This document shows positions 39,269 to 50,996 of a stretch of 64,000 bases of DNA, one piece after another. Origin of the DNA: Melieria omissa (Eukaryota > Arthropoda > Insecta > Diptera > Ulidiidae). Below the pieces are notes generated by a model. The model was not told the DNA's origin. It ran no database searches and saw only the letters and a list, made by a program, of their open reading frames with translations. Every line of letters starts with the position of its first letter. The stretch's first letter is position 1. Location of the stretch: contig OZ020269.1 of the NCBI GenBank assembly GCA_963971225.1, positions 23,514,084 through 23,578,083 on the forward strand. The letters run 5' to 3'. Both the position numbers and the translations under genes were made by a program.

Positions 39269-42200
39269 ACAAATAATTTAAGAAATTATGAAATACTCGT
39301 TCTTCTGCATTTGCGCTACACAAAAATATTTGTCAGACATTTTACGCACGTTTTGTCCCAGCAGCAACTTTTCGCAACTGATTACAACGCTGCTGTGGCC
39401 AATGCTGCGACACAACTTGCAGACGTGCGCTGCAAATTTCGCACAAAAGCGCAGAAGGAAACAAAACATAAAAATGTGGCAAAAACTGTTGTGTGCAAAG
39501 TTTTGCAAATGTTTGCATTTGGCAGCTGCGTGCCACAAGTGCACAAGTTGCAGCGGTTTAAAGTGGTCGAGAAGGATGAGGGTGAAGTGGTGCACAATGC
39601 GGGAGCGAGAATTGCTAATTTGTTAAATTGCTAAATTTATGAATTACAAATAAATAAATGTGTGTGTGTTGTCAGTAGAGGGGAATGACTTGGCGTAAAT
39701 GTTTTTATTTTACTTTAATATTGAGATAGTCTTGGCTGTGTCCAAGCAGAAGGAGCGCGAAATCCATTTGCTTTAATTGATTGATGCTGTTGCTGATTTC
39801 AATTTGAAAGCACATTAGTGTACAAACTGTTGGGGCCACTTCAGTTCTGAAAAAGAAAGCACCAACTTAACGAGACACTTTACGCTTTGTTGTTGTTGAT
39901 TGCATTATTTCTTGCGTTATGCTTTTCATTTGATTTTCAGCAGCGTAATTATTGGCATAAAGTGAAAATGAAGCATTGTTTTTTGATTACTGACAGCATT
40001 ACTATCAGTGTTGCTTGTATCACTTTCTAATTGCTGTTTAATTTTTGGCACACAAGTGCTCCGATTGAGTGCTCCGACGCCCCATTGTCCGCTGATTTTT
40101 TATGTATGCATGTGCTGGCGCTACTGCATGCATACACTCACACACACATACACACACATGCATGTATGTATGTATTGTATTTGTGCGCATCAGCTAGCAC
40201 TGGACACGTTTAGGGAATTCGTAGCCGTTGTGTGTCCGAAATACGAAATAAATCTATACAACACTGAAAAAAATTAGTTGGAAGTTATGATGAATTCAAT
40301 AATTTAATAAATATGTTGCTAACAATGCGTTTAAAAACTTGTATGGGTTTTTTTTTACGTTTTCTACAACCATAGTATTTCATATGAAATAATCTGTAAT
40401 AGTTCTATTATCGCTGTTACATGCTTATGGTCCCATAATTCTGAAAGAGTTTAAATGTCCTTCACACAACACAGACACTTGGCTAATTGACACAACAGTC
40501 CAATAACGAGACTTCAGTCTGGCCATCAGTGTAAATTTTGTTTACTCATAAAAGGAAACCACAGTTGTTTGTTTTGATGATTTGATTTTTAATTGGAAAC
40601 TTTTGATCGTTTGATATTCTTTATTGTTTTTATGGCAATTTCGAAAGGCGAATTAGGCAATTTTACTTTCAGGGGTTGGTCATTTTTTGGTGAATGGGCT
40701 GCCAAAAGAAAAATGTTTAGTGTTGTCTGAGAATCGAGCCTAAAGAGCCCAAGGTTGAGCGTTGCTTCGTAGCCCGAACACAATGCGACAGCAGCGACAG
40801 GACCACATCTGTCAAATTATAGAATTAGAATGTTCCTATACAGATGATCTTTTTTTGACGACTACCGATTGGTGTTCTTGCTGTTGCCAATGTTGCCAAC
40901 CAGAGAACTATTTCTATTTTCTAGACGACAAAACCAAAGCAACTGGATGGCTGACTGTCTTGCGATCCAATGCACTAACCCGTTGATTCATGGTGGCGGG
41001 TAATTAATTAATTAAATAATGAAGATAAAATGATAAAGAAATAATGATAATAATGATAGCCTGAGAATGTCTTTAACTTGACCCAATTTTCTTACAGTGT
41101 ATAATCCACACACGCAGATTGATGTATATGTGTATGTGTGCGTTATTAACGCTTGACTGCTATCACTTTGCTGCATTGTTATGCATTATGCATGCAACGT
41201 TTCCTAATTCAGGCTAGCAAAATACTAATGTCCTCCCTTCTCACAGTCGGTGATGATAATTTGCAATTCAATGCACACATGCAAACACACAAACACACAC
41301 ACATATATACATGTATAAAGGCGCAAGTGCATATTTTTGGCCTAAATATTTAATGGACATTTTTTTTGCATGCAATTTGCACGGATTATGCAAATTTCTA
41401 TACTAACACAGAGGCACATACAAACACACACATATAAATAAATATTGTTGCTGCTATCGTACACGTCACTTTTGGCATATCGCTATTAATGTGACATTAG
41501 CGAAAATTTGCCACCATTGACGGCGACAAATTTTTCTATCAAAATTTTCTACCAATAATTCAGGCAATTTCAAGTGGCCAATAGAAAAAACGAGGCGTGT
41601 CGGAGGGAGGAATGTTAATGGACATACAAGGCAAAGTCTCTCATAGTATTCAACTCGGCGATCCTTGTCCCTGACCAATGAAAGTTGATGCACAGCCTCT
41701 TGGTGGCTTTTCTGAATAGAAATTCGGCACTACCATTCGGCTGAATAGTAAACTAGTGTCCAATCCCCAGGACATTTAATTTGGGTTGCTGCTCGCCACG
41801 TAAATCCAATATTCCAATGAAAGCTAAAAGAGCAATGAAGAAAATGATGGATAATAAATATACTGGAAATTTTAATGGATTACGAAAACGTGCCATAGAC
41901 AAATTAATTCGTTGTTTAGTTGTGTTTAGGATGTTGGACAAATCTTTTCACTTGCTACTATAAGTTTCAGAGATTAGACGCCGAAACACTTAGTGAAACA
42001 AACATGTAAATGCTACTATTTAGTTTTGTGCACTTGCCAATTGGCTTAAGCACGAACGTAATTAAACGCTCAACACTTTGCCAAAAATGTAATGCAAAAA
42101 GAAAAACAAATCTTGGCTCATAGCACCCACTCCGGTTTCATGGAAATGGCAAATATTTTTGTGAAAGTTTGGAAAAAGTTTGACCAACAAAAAGCAATGC

Positions 42201-42270
42201 AATTTTTGGTCTGCTGAAAAGTTTCCATTGTAAATAAAACCCAGAACTTTTTCAATCTATTTACATGTAT
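39269..42270. other. Intergenic DNA with CA/TG microsatellites
   Basis: No host exon recognised. Contains CA/TG-type microsatellites (around 39660, 40135-40180, 41110-41130, 41285-41310 and 41415-41435). Several overlapping frames are open at 39288-39634, but without homology signals. Confidence 0.45.
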
Positions 42271-42399
42271 TTAACCCTTTCAGACTAGAGCCTTAGAAGA
42301 ATGTGAATCAAAAAATATGTACAAGAAAATATTTCATATTTCGTATATTTCTTTCTAATAATTGTGAAAAAATCTGTTCAGTTGTATGATTTAAGGGTT

Positions 42400-43120
42400 A
42401 CAACTCCCCCACTGTTGCACTGTACTCTTGCAAAAGTGCAGTTGGCAAAAAATGTTAATCAACCACGTATCGTGTACTGGACTTACATTTCCGTGATTAG
42501 GCCCATTCTTTTCTATGAAGCACAAGTATGGTGGACTGCTTTGGATAAGGTGGTTTACCAGAAACTTCTGGACTCGGTCCAAAGAACGGCGGCGCTCATA
42601 ATAACAGGAGCATTCGATCAACACTATCCAGCTGCACCAACAAGCTGCAACCCTCTCTGCAATGAGACTAAATACCATCAAAAGATGGACACGTACTGAT
42701 TACGGTTACTGTTCACCTGACTTACCTTACAACATATATTACTCGCTACCATTATATCTGTTCGACTCTAAGTTCTCAACCCCCATACCTCATAGACAGG
42801 AGTGGGAAAAAGACAGGTCTCAACCACATCGAAAGTAGTTGCTCTTTGCCGCTCCCTACTAAATGACTTAGGGCATCTGTACAACATTACCCTTTCCTGG
42901 GTACCGGGCCACAAAGACATCAGTGGTAACTACGCTTATCAACTTTCCAGACATGGCACCACCCTCTCGTATTTCAACGCCACAGTTTCAGCAGGCAACT
43001 CTCTCCCTCTTGCTTCCTGTAAACTAAAAATCTGCTCCTTCTTACTCGATATGGGCAACAGGCGATGGCAACAGGTCTGGCCTGGTTTTAATCCTAGGCA
43101 CAAAAGAGCACTTGTCTTGC
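42400..43120 (+). pseudogene. LINE fragment: end of reverse transcriptase and RNase H
   Basis: Broken pieces of a non-LTR retrotransposon on the plus strand. YWTYISVIRPILFYEAQVWW and LDSVQRTAALIITGAF (about 42470-42625) are the C-terminal reverse-transcriptase region. ALCRSLLNDLGHLYNITLSW plus VPGHKDISGN (42839-42940) is the WVPGH motif of a retroelement RNase H domain, and a Cys/Trp-containing tail follows. Stops and shifts occur between pieces. The RNase H domain points to an I/LOA-type group. The remnant ends abruptly at a TTAACCCTTTCA sequence (43122). Confidence 0.8.
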
Positions 43121-46100
43121 TTAACCCTTTCAATACGACTTTTGGCCAGTGAAGATATTTCTGTATATCTGAACTAAATGTGCTGTAAATAAGTAAATGA
43201 ACATGTTTACATAATTTCAGATTTTGTTTTTTTTATGCAGAAAGAGCACGCATACACTTCTGAACGTATACCAAGTATGAATTAGTTAGGTTATGCTAAC
43301 CAAAACACGTGTTGTGAAGTACTGACTACATACTACTGTTTAGTCCCATCCCAGCACTTTAAAAGCGAATACTTTTCGCACCAGTAATCTTTGAACATTA
43401 TCTGGGACTTATATATCCCCGCAGTATAGACAGCACATTGGCACGGTCGTCGCAATCCTGAAGAGTAGGTGGAAACTATTAGTCATTTTCCCTGCAACTG
43501 CCCGGCTCTATCTAGACGAAGATGGAAAACCCTAGGCTCTCCTTTCTTCAACAACTTGAATGACCTTAGTCAGCTAACATCAAAAACTTGCATGAGTTCA
43601 TACACAATTCAAAATGGCTTAAATAGTCTTCTCGACTGGCAGTAAGACAGACCTTAAATTTGTGGTATCACAACGGGCCCATTCCGTGGCCTAAGTGTGT
43701 CTTGCAAGTGTGTCTTTCGGCAAGTCCCATACCAAGACAGTCACCTTAACCTAACATAACAAACCTGCAAAAATTCCCATCTACATTGTTAGCAAAAATG
43801 AGAAAATTAGAGAGAGTGAGATTGCGACATGTCCAGTGTCCAGTGTCTCAGAATGCAGCGTTTTACTGTTTCCACATTTCTTCTTTCTTTTTCTTCTAAA
43901 TACATTAAAACATTATTTAACTTTTTTTGGTTTTACATAAAAATGACATATGTGACCGCTACACGTCCTTCACTGCGTCCAGTTCAATAATGAATGATAA
44001 CATTACAAAAAACTGCTTCCCGAAATCATTTGTAGTTTTCTAGTAATCAATTTTTGAATATAGCGCTCGGAAATGAGGTATTATATAGTAAGACCCCCTT
44101 AAAGTACCCGAACTCGGCTTCCACGGTCTGAGAGGGTTATAAATAATTTTTATATGTGGAAATGTTTCAATGCTTTTTGCTGTCAGGGCTTTTGAGGTTA
44201 TGGTTTTTCAATGTTTGCGAACTCAAAGGATTTAGTATTAAATTAAAATGCACTTCAAAACGCAATCGATTGCCATGAGTCACACATACACATACACATG
44301 TGACTTACATAATGTATGTAAGTCACACACACATACACAAAATTTTGCACTAACTTTTAAGCGCATAGAAATGGTAAGAGTGCAGTGCGCTGGCAATTTG
44401 AAGTGATTAAAGTGTTGCCACCATTTTCAAACTGCTCCACAAAACTAGGCGTATGCGTGTGTTGGAGTTAGCGTTGAAAGCAAACTTTTGGCAATTGTGC
44501 AATTGCGTGCAATTAGGCACATTGAAGTGGAAGGCAAGTGGCCAATAGAATGGAAGAGTGAGGGAGTAAGTTAGTGAGTTGCAATTTGAACTTTTAAATT
44601 CATATATCTAAAGTGGAAATGTGGCCGATTGGAAGGCATTTTATGTTGCGAAAAATGTTGGCTGCATATATTCGAATGTGTATGTAGTTTGGTGTATGAA
44701 TGTAAAAGATTATTTTGTTGGCTGTGTGAGTGCAGTGCGGCTGCTGTAGTTTTAACTGGCTGTGCAGAGGTCGAAAGTGAAATTGGTGCAAACGAATTAA
44801 TTGAGCCATTAAATTGGTAAACACACACACTCATACATGCAAATCTAAGCACACACACACACTGACGCACCCACGTAGGCATAACGTCAGCAAAGTAACA
44901 GTAAAGTGCCGTCCCACTTCAAAAACAAAAACGAACGTAAACTGAAATTTATGGCGTCACACGCTGGCCCAGTGTACGTGCCGGCCGTTCGATGCGTGTG
45001 TGTCAAACTTTTTTTGGTTTTTGTTGTTGTTGCCATTGTTTGGCACAATTTATATGTGCAGCATATGTACACAATTTTAAATTCTCTTTAAAGAAATTCA
45101 ATAGCTACAAACACTGTGCCGCATACGCACCCAACCCAGAAACACACACACACAGCCACACACATACACACACATGCCCCCCACTTTGCATATTTCCACT
45201 TGCATGCATTTTATTACTTGCCCTCTTTTGCTTGAATTTTGTACATTGGCTTTTGCTCTTTTATTTGTTGATTAAAAAGCTATTTGTTGTTGTTTTGCAT
45301 TGGAAAAATAATTCAGCGTCGATTGTCGTTGCGTTGGGTGGGAGGGAGAGAATTTGCTAAAATCGTGTTGCGTCGTTTTGCTCAACCATATTTTTTTATA
45401 TTTTCTAATTTTCTGGTATTTGCATAATTATGCACTTATAGCATGGCACACATACACACACGCACACACACACTCATGCGCTCATGCACACGAATACATT
45501 ATACCCACTTATGTGCTTTCGGCGTCAGTCACCGTCCAATGCTTTGGGTGTTACACGTTGTACTTGCATCCGGTTATTTTGCCGTACAATATCATTGCAT
45601 ACTTTTGGGATTAGTCAGCGCCTAGTGCAGCGTGCATGGTGGCAGCAAAATACAGCAACGTTGAGCAACAAACAGCATTGGTTTTAAATATTTAAATTTA
45701 TTTTCACAAAACGAATAATGAAAAATCCCAAAAGCGTTGCATTTGAAATGAGTTAAAGCGTAAAAATGCCAACTATGCGCAGATTTAAAAGTGCACATTT
45801 GCAAATTTACAAATTTACAATGCATTTTACTTTTCTATTAGAGAAAATAAAAAATAGACAAAAATAAATTCAATTATTTTCTTTGGTGTAAATTTGGAAA
45901 TTAATGGATTTGCTTTTTATTTATAGAAATAAGTTTGTTTCAATTTTTTACAGGAAATCCGATTTAAAATAACGTGAACTAATATTGAATGGAATTTAAA
46001 ACATTAAAATAAATAGGTTGGAATAATAAATGAATAAAAGTGTATTGAAAAAATAAACTAAATTTAATTAAATCAATGTGAAATTGAAATTTTATAACTT

Positions 46101-48679
46101 TTCTTTTCGTTACTGAAAATAGTTCTTTTTCCAAATAGTTTTTTTTCCTAAAAGCAAGTTCAATAGTTATTAGTTTTTTTATTTTGCCTTTTTAAATTGT
46201 CTTTGCTGCTCTTCTAAACTTCGAAACTTATCATATTTTTAACAATTTATATTAAAACGACTGTTAAATTAAAGTTCATCTGGTCCTTTTAAGGAAGAAA
46301 CGAGCAGTATATCAGTCTATGGCCTCATTTCTATAGCTAAACATTAAAGCTAATCTCAGCCAATCGACTCCAAAGCACACTTTAAAGTTAGGCAAATGTT
46401 TTCAATGAATCATTTCTGACAAAATAAAATAAATTTTAAACTTTGTTATTGATTTTCCAATACTCGTTTAATACTAAATGTAACAGTGTTTCAACTACAT
46501 TGACAATGCTGTGTGAAATTTGATTTATGTTGCTTTGAGTTTTTGTGATATTCTGCAAAGCGTATATACCAACAACAAAAACAATTTTCAAGTTGCTTTT
46601 GTTCAATTCGCTGAAATTTAATTTCAACTTTCAACCTGCAACAAACATTTTCACAAATGTAACCTTTGCGGCATGTCAGGGAATGGTTTCTTTTTCCGTT
46701 CAATGTCAGCAATTTTATGGTGTCATGTTGCTTTTTGTAATAACAAAAACAACAACAACAGGAAGGAGAAAAAACGCAAATAACAACAAAAAAGTTTCAC
46801 CTGTATTTAGTGTAAATTTTGGCATTTCTAATGCGCCTCGACGCTCTGGTTGCGTATACGCACCGCTGTACCTGCGCGCACACATCTCTCTACACACAAC
46901 TTGAGTCGGCCTATGCTTTTCAGCGATGTTGGCGCTGGACGCGTCTGGTCGGCACGTTTGATTTATGGTCGAAATTCACTTTCTCAAATTGATTTACAAA
47001 AAGACGTGCGCTCAATTTTCAGAGGGCAGTAAAATGGAAATTTGAAACAGGCCACTGGACTTTGTAAAACAAAAACAGCATAAAATAAAATAGCGGCGCC
47101 GTTCAAACTGAACCAAGTGAACAAAAAAATGCTGAGCAAATATGTTGGTGTGAAGTGAGATTTTCTCTTTGAATCCGTTATGCGCATTTATTTCTGTTTT
47201 TCTCTGTGTCAGTGTCACTTTTGATAAAATTGAAACTTTGACATGTTTTGCTTGATGCCGACTTTGTTGTTTTCATTTTACTTCTGAAGTATTTAAAAGT
47301 GCCAGCGCCATGAAACTTTCACAATTACACAATAAATCCGATAAGCAGCACAACACCGAATTGTCTGGACCCATGTTGGCGCTGTTTGAAGGTGTGGCGG
47401 AAATTGAAAATTCAATTACAGCTGGCGTTCGCCATTCATTCCATCTATAATGCACACTTACTTACCTGTCCTTTCGTAGTTGTTGTTTTTCTATAAGATT
47501 TTCAAAGCCAAATTGAAAGCACAGCATTGTGTGGAAGTTGAGACTTCACCTTTTGGGCATTTGGTAATTTGTCTATTTGAATTTTCGTTCTTATAGTGGA
47601 ATCACTTGACCGTGAAACGTACACACACACACACACACACAGACTTCGAACAGGGCTCACACCGCGTTTCGGCTGATTAGGTGCCTTTTGTACGCCGGCC
47701 GACCGAAGCGGTGCCATGCTTTTATGCCATGTCAGCGTACCCGGCGAAGCGCCAAGGGCATCTAAAATATGCCAAGCACACGCCTGCACCCTGAACAGCG
47801 ACGACTCGCAAACAATCGAACTTAACGTCGACGACATTGCAACAACATTTACCAACACGAGCGGAAATGCTGGAAATGTTTCCGAGGCTTTAACCTTTTC
47901 CTTTGGCTGTTCTCCGCACCGAAATCGTTTGATCCGTGTTGCGAGCAACATACGCTACCTTCGCCAGTTACGGCGCCCTGACTGCTGCAACGGTGGTGGC
48001 GGCTAAGTTGCGTGGCGGCCGGCAACTCAATAAATAAAAATGCCGTAACAACAAATTGAGGGTGAAGTATTTGCGCACCTTTTCCTTTTGCTCGCCATTC
48101 GCCAACCGATTGAATTATTGATAAATACTTTCTCAGCTGCCTTAATGCTGGCTTGTTCCCAATATTATTATTGTTGTTGCTGTTTCATTTTTGGTTTTCC
48201 TGTCGTTAGCGAATTGTTGTTGGTTGCCTAGTTGGCTTGTTGTGTTAATATGACCGCTGCCAGCAAATTTGTGTACCTTTTTTCGTATCGGCTTAATGAT
48301 GCCGTTGGCTGTGCTTTTCTCCTACATGTACGCGATAATGATTGCCAATCGTACAACAACAATTACAACCACATTAATAACCGTTCAAGTGGTTGCCGCA
48401 TGAGTAGGCCGACAACTTACTCAACATTCGGTTGTGTTTTTGCGCTGGTTAATGGTATTTGTTTTGGCCGAAAGAGCGCAACAAAGATGAGAGGAATGCG
48501 AATTTGTGTACATAATACGAATAGTGCAAGTAATTATCTCTAATTTATTATCCATGCAGAGCGGTTAATATGTTTGCACTGCTAGTGAATCAATAAGAGA
48601 AAAGGAATTGTGGGTGGAATAAAATTTTTGTAATTATTTTGCATGTGGATGTGGTGGTTGACTTTTATTTTATAAGCTA
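43121..48679. other. Intergenic or intronic DNA, no host exon recognised
   Basis: AT-rich, with CA/TG microsatellites around 44280-44340, 44820-44860, 45140-45175, 45450-45480 and 47625-47642, plus TTG tracts. The segment 47690-48005 is more GC-rich and open in one frame (95 codons) but resembles no family I know. A degenerate TTAA-type terminus lies at 44125-44140. Confidence 0.4.
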
Positions 48680-48683
48680 CACT

Positions 48684-49296
48684 TTGCTATGCTATGCTTT
48701 GCTATGCTTTGCTATGCTTTGCTATGCTTTGCTATGCTTTGCTATGCTTTGCTATGCTATGCTATGGTAAGCTATGCTATGCTATGCTATGCTATGCTAT
48801 GCTATGCTATGCTATGCTATGCTATGCTATGCTACACTATGCTATACTATGCTATGCTATGCTATGCTATGCTATGCTACACTATGCTATGCTACACTAT
48901 GCTATACTATGCTATGCTATGCTATGCTATGCTATGCTATGCTATGCTATACTTTGCTATACTATGCTATGCTATGCTATGCTATGCTACGCTATACTAT
49001 GCTATGCAATGCTATGCTATGCTATGCTACGCTATACTATGCTATGCTATTCTATGCTATACAATGCTATGCTATGCTATGCTATGCTATGCTGTGCTAT
49101 GCTATGCTATGCTATGCTATGCTATGCTATGCTCTGCTATGCTATGCTATGCTATGCTATGCTATGCTATGCTATGCTATGCTATGCTATGCTATGCTAT
49201 GCTATGCTATGCTATGCTATGCTATGCTATGCTATGCTATGCTATGCTATGCTATGCTATGCTATGGTATGGTATGGTATGCTATGCTATGCTATG
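48684..49296. repeat. Pentanucleotide array (GCTAT)n, about 0.6 kb
   Basis: More than 110 copies of GCTAT. The first 80 bases use a 10-base variant (GCTATGCTTT), and interior substitutions create GCTAC, ACTAT and GCTGT. A short GGTAT cluster occurs at about 49263-49280. It is open in all three plus frames, which explains the long Met-Leu-Cys-Tyr-Ala frames; these are not genes. Confidence 0.97.
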
Positions 49297-49304
49297 CTTT
49301 AACA

Positions 49305-50295
49305 AGAAAATTACTCACTAACTGCCACTTCACTGCGCACTAATTACCCGCACGAGCGTCTGGCATTTCCCTTTTGTCAGCTCTCCGCCTAATTTTGCGT
49401 TAACAATAAAAAATAACAAAATCATACAAATAAACAAAATATTTAGGAAACCTTTAAGCGATTGTTGGCAGCGAATAACTGCGAGCCCAGAGCTTTTTCT
49501 ATACGATGCATGAATTTTTTTGTAAAACTTACCTTTTCGTTTATTTCTGCCGAAATGTGACATTGTCGGGTTTTATGCAATTTCTCATTATTGCTCGGAT
49601 TTTGTTTTGTTTCGGCTGTGTGCGGCGAGGTAAATACGCCCACGCATGCCACACGAGCCCGTGATTTGGAATTGTCTCGAAATTAACAAAAACAACAACA
49701 AATAATCTACAAGTGTGCCAGCGTTGCCAACTGCCGTTTTGGTGCTGTAAGAGACCACACTGAGTGTGTTTGTATTTATGGCACAAAAATGACGACATTG
49801 ACGCGCGTTAATTCTAATTTTAATTTAATTTTAATGACCAACGAACAAAACGCTGCGGCCACTGTGAATGACCAAGGCGACTAAATTTAGAATTGAAAAT
49901 CATTTGGTAAATATTTGTAATGCGTACGTGATACTTAAAATTAAAAGGTGTTGAATTGAATAAGCGACACACTTGCAGGCTCACGTAATGTGGGTTTTTT
50001 TGGGGGATTTTACGTCGGAAGTTGAAAATTTTCAAAAAGATACTGTGTGTGTGTATGACATATTTTGCTTGCGGGCGCACGCTTTTCATTTGTTGTTTTC
50101 CATTTTTTTTTTACATACTCGCGTGCCGAATCGTTAAAGGAAAACTCATAAAAATCTTAAAAACATGAAAACGTATATAGAAACGCCTCGGTATGTTTGT
50201 CGTAAAAGTTTAATAGCGGTTAGCGACACTGCCATCGCTCCTGCTGGCGCAGTGTCAGCAACACAATCTTTCTCAGCCACATGTTACTCTGTGCC
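49305..50295. other. AT-rich DNA between the pentanucleotide array and the LINE
   Basis: No coding exon or element with defined ends seen. Contains a short TG tract near 50045. Confidence 0.4.
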
Positions 50296-50342
50296 ACATA
50301 CATACATACATACATACATACATACATACATACATACATACA
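50296..50342 (+). repeat. (ACAT)n microsatellite at the LINE 5' junction
   Basis: About 11-12 units of ACAT directly followed by LINE ORF1 coding sequence at 50343. It is read as the insertion target of the LINE. Confidence 0.9.
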
Positions 50343-50996
50343 GACATTCTGCGCAAAGTCAGAGCGAGCGCGTCGCTGCAAGAGCTTGGCAATGAGGTCA
50401 AAGCTATCCGCAGGACGGCAAAAGGCGAACTCCTTCTGGAGCTGAAACACGCGACGGAAAGCAAAGCGGCGAGCTACCAATCGGCGATAGAAGAAGTGCT
50501 CAAAGAGGAGGCGCAAGTGGCAACGAAAACGCATACGATCACGATCCAGTGTAGAGATCTTGATGAAATAACAACAACGGAAGAGATTTGTGATGCCTTA
50601 CATGCCCAATGTGGTATCAGGCGGCCGGCTGGCACTGCTGTGCGAAGTATGCGAAAGTGCCAAAATGGCACTCAGACGGCTTACGTTTGTCTACCGGCAG
50701 ACGACGCCAAGCGGGTGTTGAAAATTGCACGTGTGCGCATCGGATGGGTGGCATGTCGGGTGCGAGAAACGGCGACTATTAAGTGCTGCTACAAATGCTG
50801 GGAGTACGGGCACTTGGCGCAGCAATGTAAAGAGAAGGTTGACCGATCGGCGCTCTGTAGAAAGTGCGGCGAAGCCGGCCATATTGCTGCCAATTGCGAG
50901 AATATAGCAAAGTGTGCTCTATGTCAGGGTGACCATGCAGCCGGCAGTTACAAGTGCACAATATACCAAAAGGCGCTGAGAGGAGCTTGCCCATGA
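50343..50996 (+). CDS. LINE ORF1 (Gag-like), N-terminally truncated
   Basis: An open frame of 217 codons running directly out of the microsatellite (DILRKVRASASLQELGNEVK..), so the N-terminal half of ORF1 is lost by 5' truncation. The remaining protein has the nucleic-acid chaperone region of R1-type Gag and three zinc knuckles near its end: CYKCWEYGHLAQQC, CRKCGEAGHIAANC and CALCQGDHAAGSYKC. It ends in ..GACP with TGA at 50994-50996, overlapping the ATG of ORF2. No initiator ATG remains for the original start, so this copy cannot express a full ORF1. Confidence 0.88.
   Translation, partial: DILRKVRASASLQELGNEVKAIRRTAKGELLLELKHATESKAASYQSAIEEVLKEEAQVATKTHTITIQCRDLDEITTTEEICDALHAQCGIRRPAGTAVRSMRKCQNGTQTAYVCLPADDAKRVLKIARVRIGWVACRVRETATIKCCYKCWEYGHLAQQCKEKVDRSALCRKCGEAGHIAANCENIAKCALCQGDHAAGSYKCTIYQKALRGACP

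Noticed and set aside
39288..39634. Overlapping open frames on both strands, Cys/His rich
   Set aside because: Several frames are open at once in a slightly GC-richer stretch. There is no homology, splice site or conserved motif to prefer one.
47716..48006. 96-codon plus-strand frame
   Set aside because: The composition is closer to coding than its flanks, but there is no recognisable family, no splice signals and no neighbouring exons.
48689..49343. Three long Met-Leu-Cys-Tyr-Ala open frames
   Set aside because: They are the translation of the GCTAT pentanucleotide array in its three frames; there is no start context, domain or splice support.
50165..50395. Plus-strand frame with His-Thr-Tyr-Ile repeats
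   Set aside because: It reads through the (ACAT)n microsatellite. The LINE ORF1 frame at 50343 is a different one.
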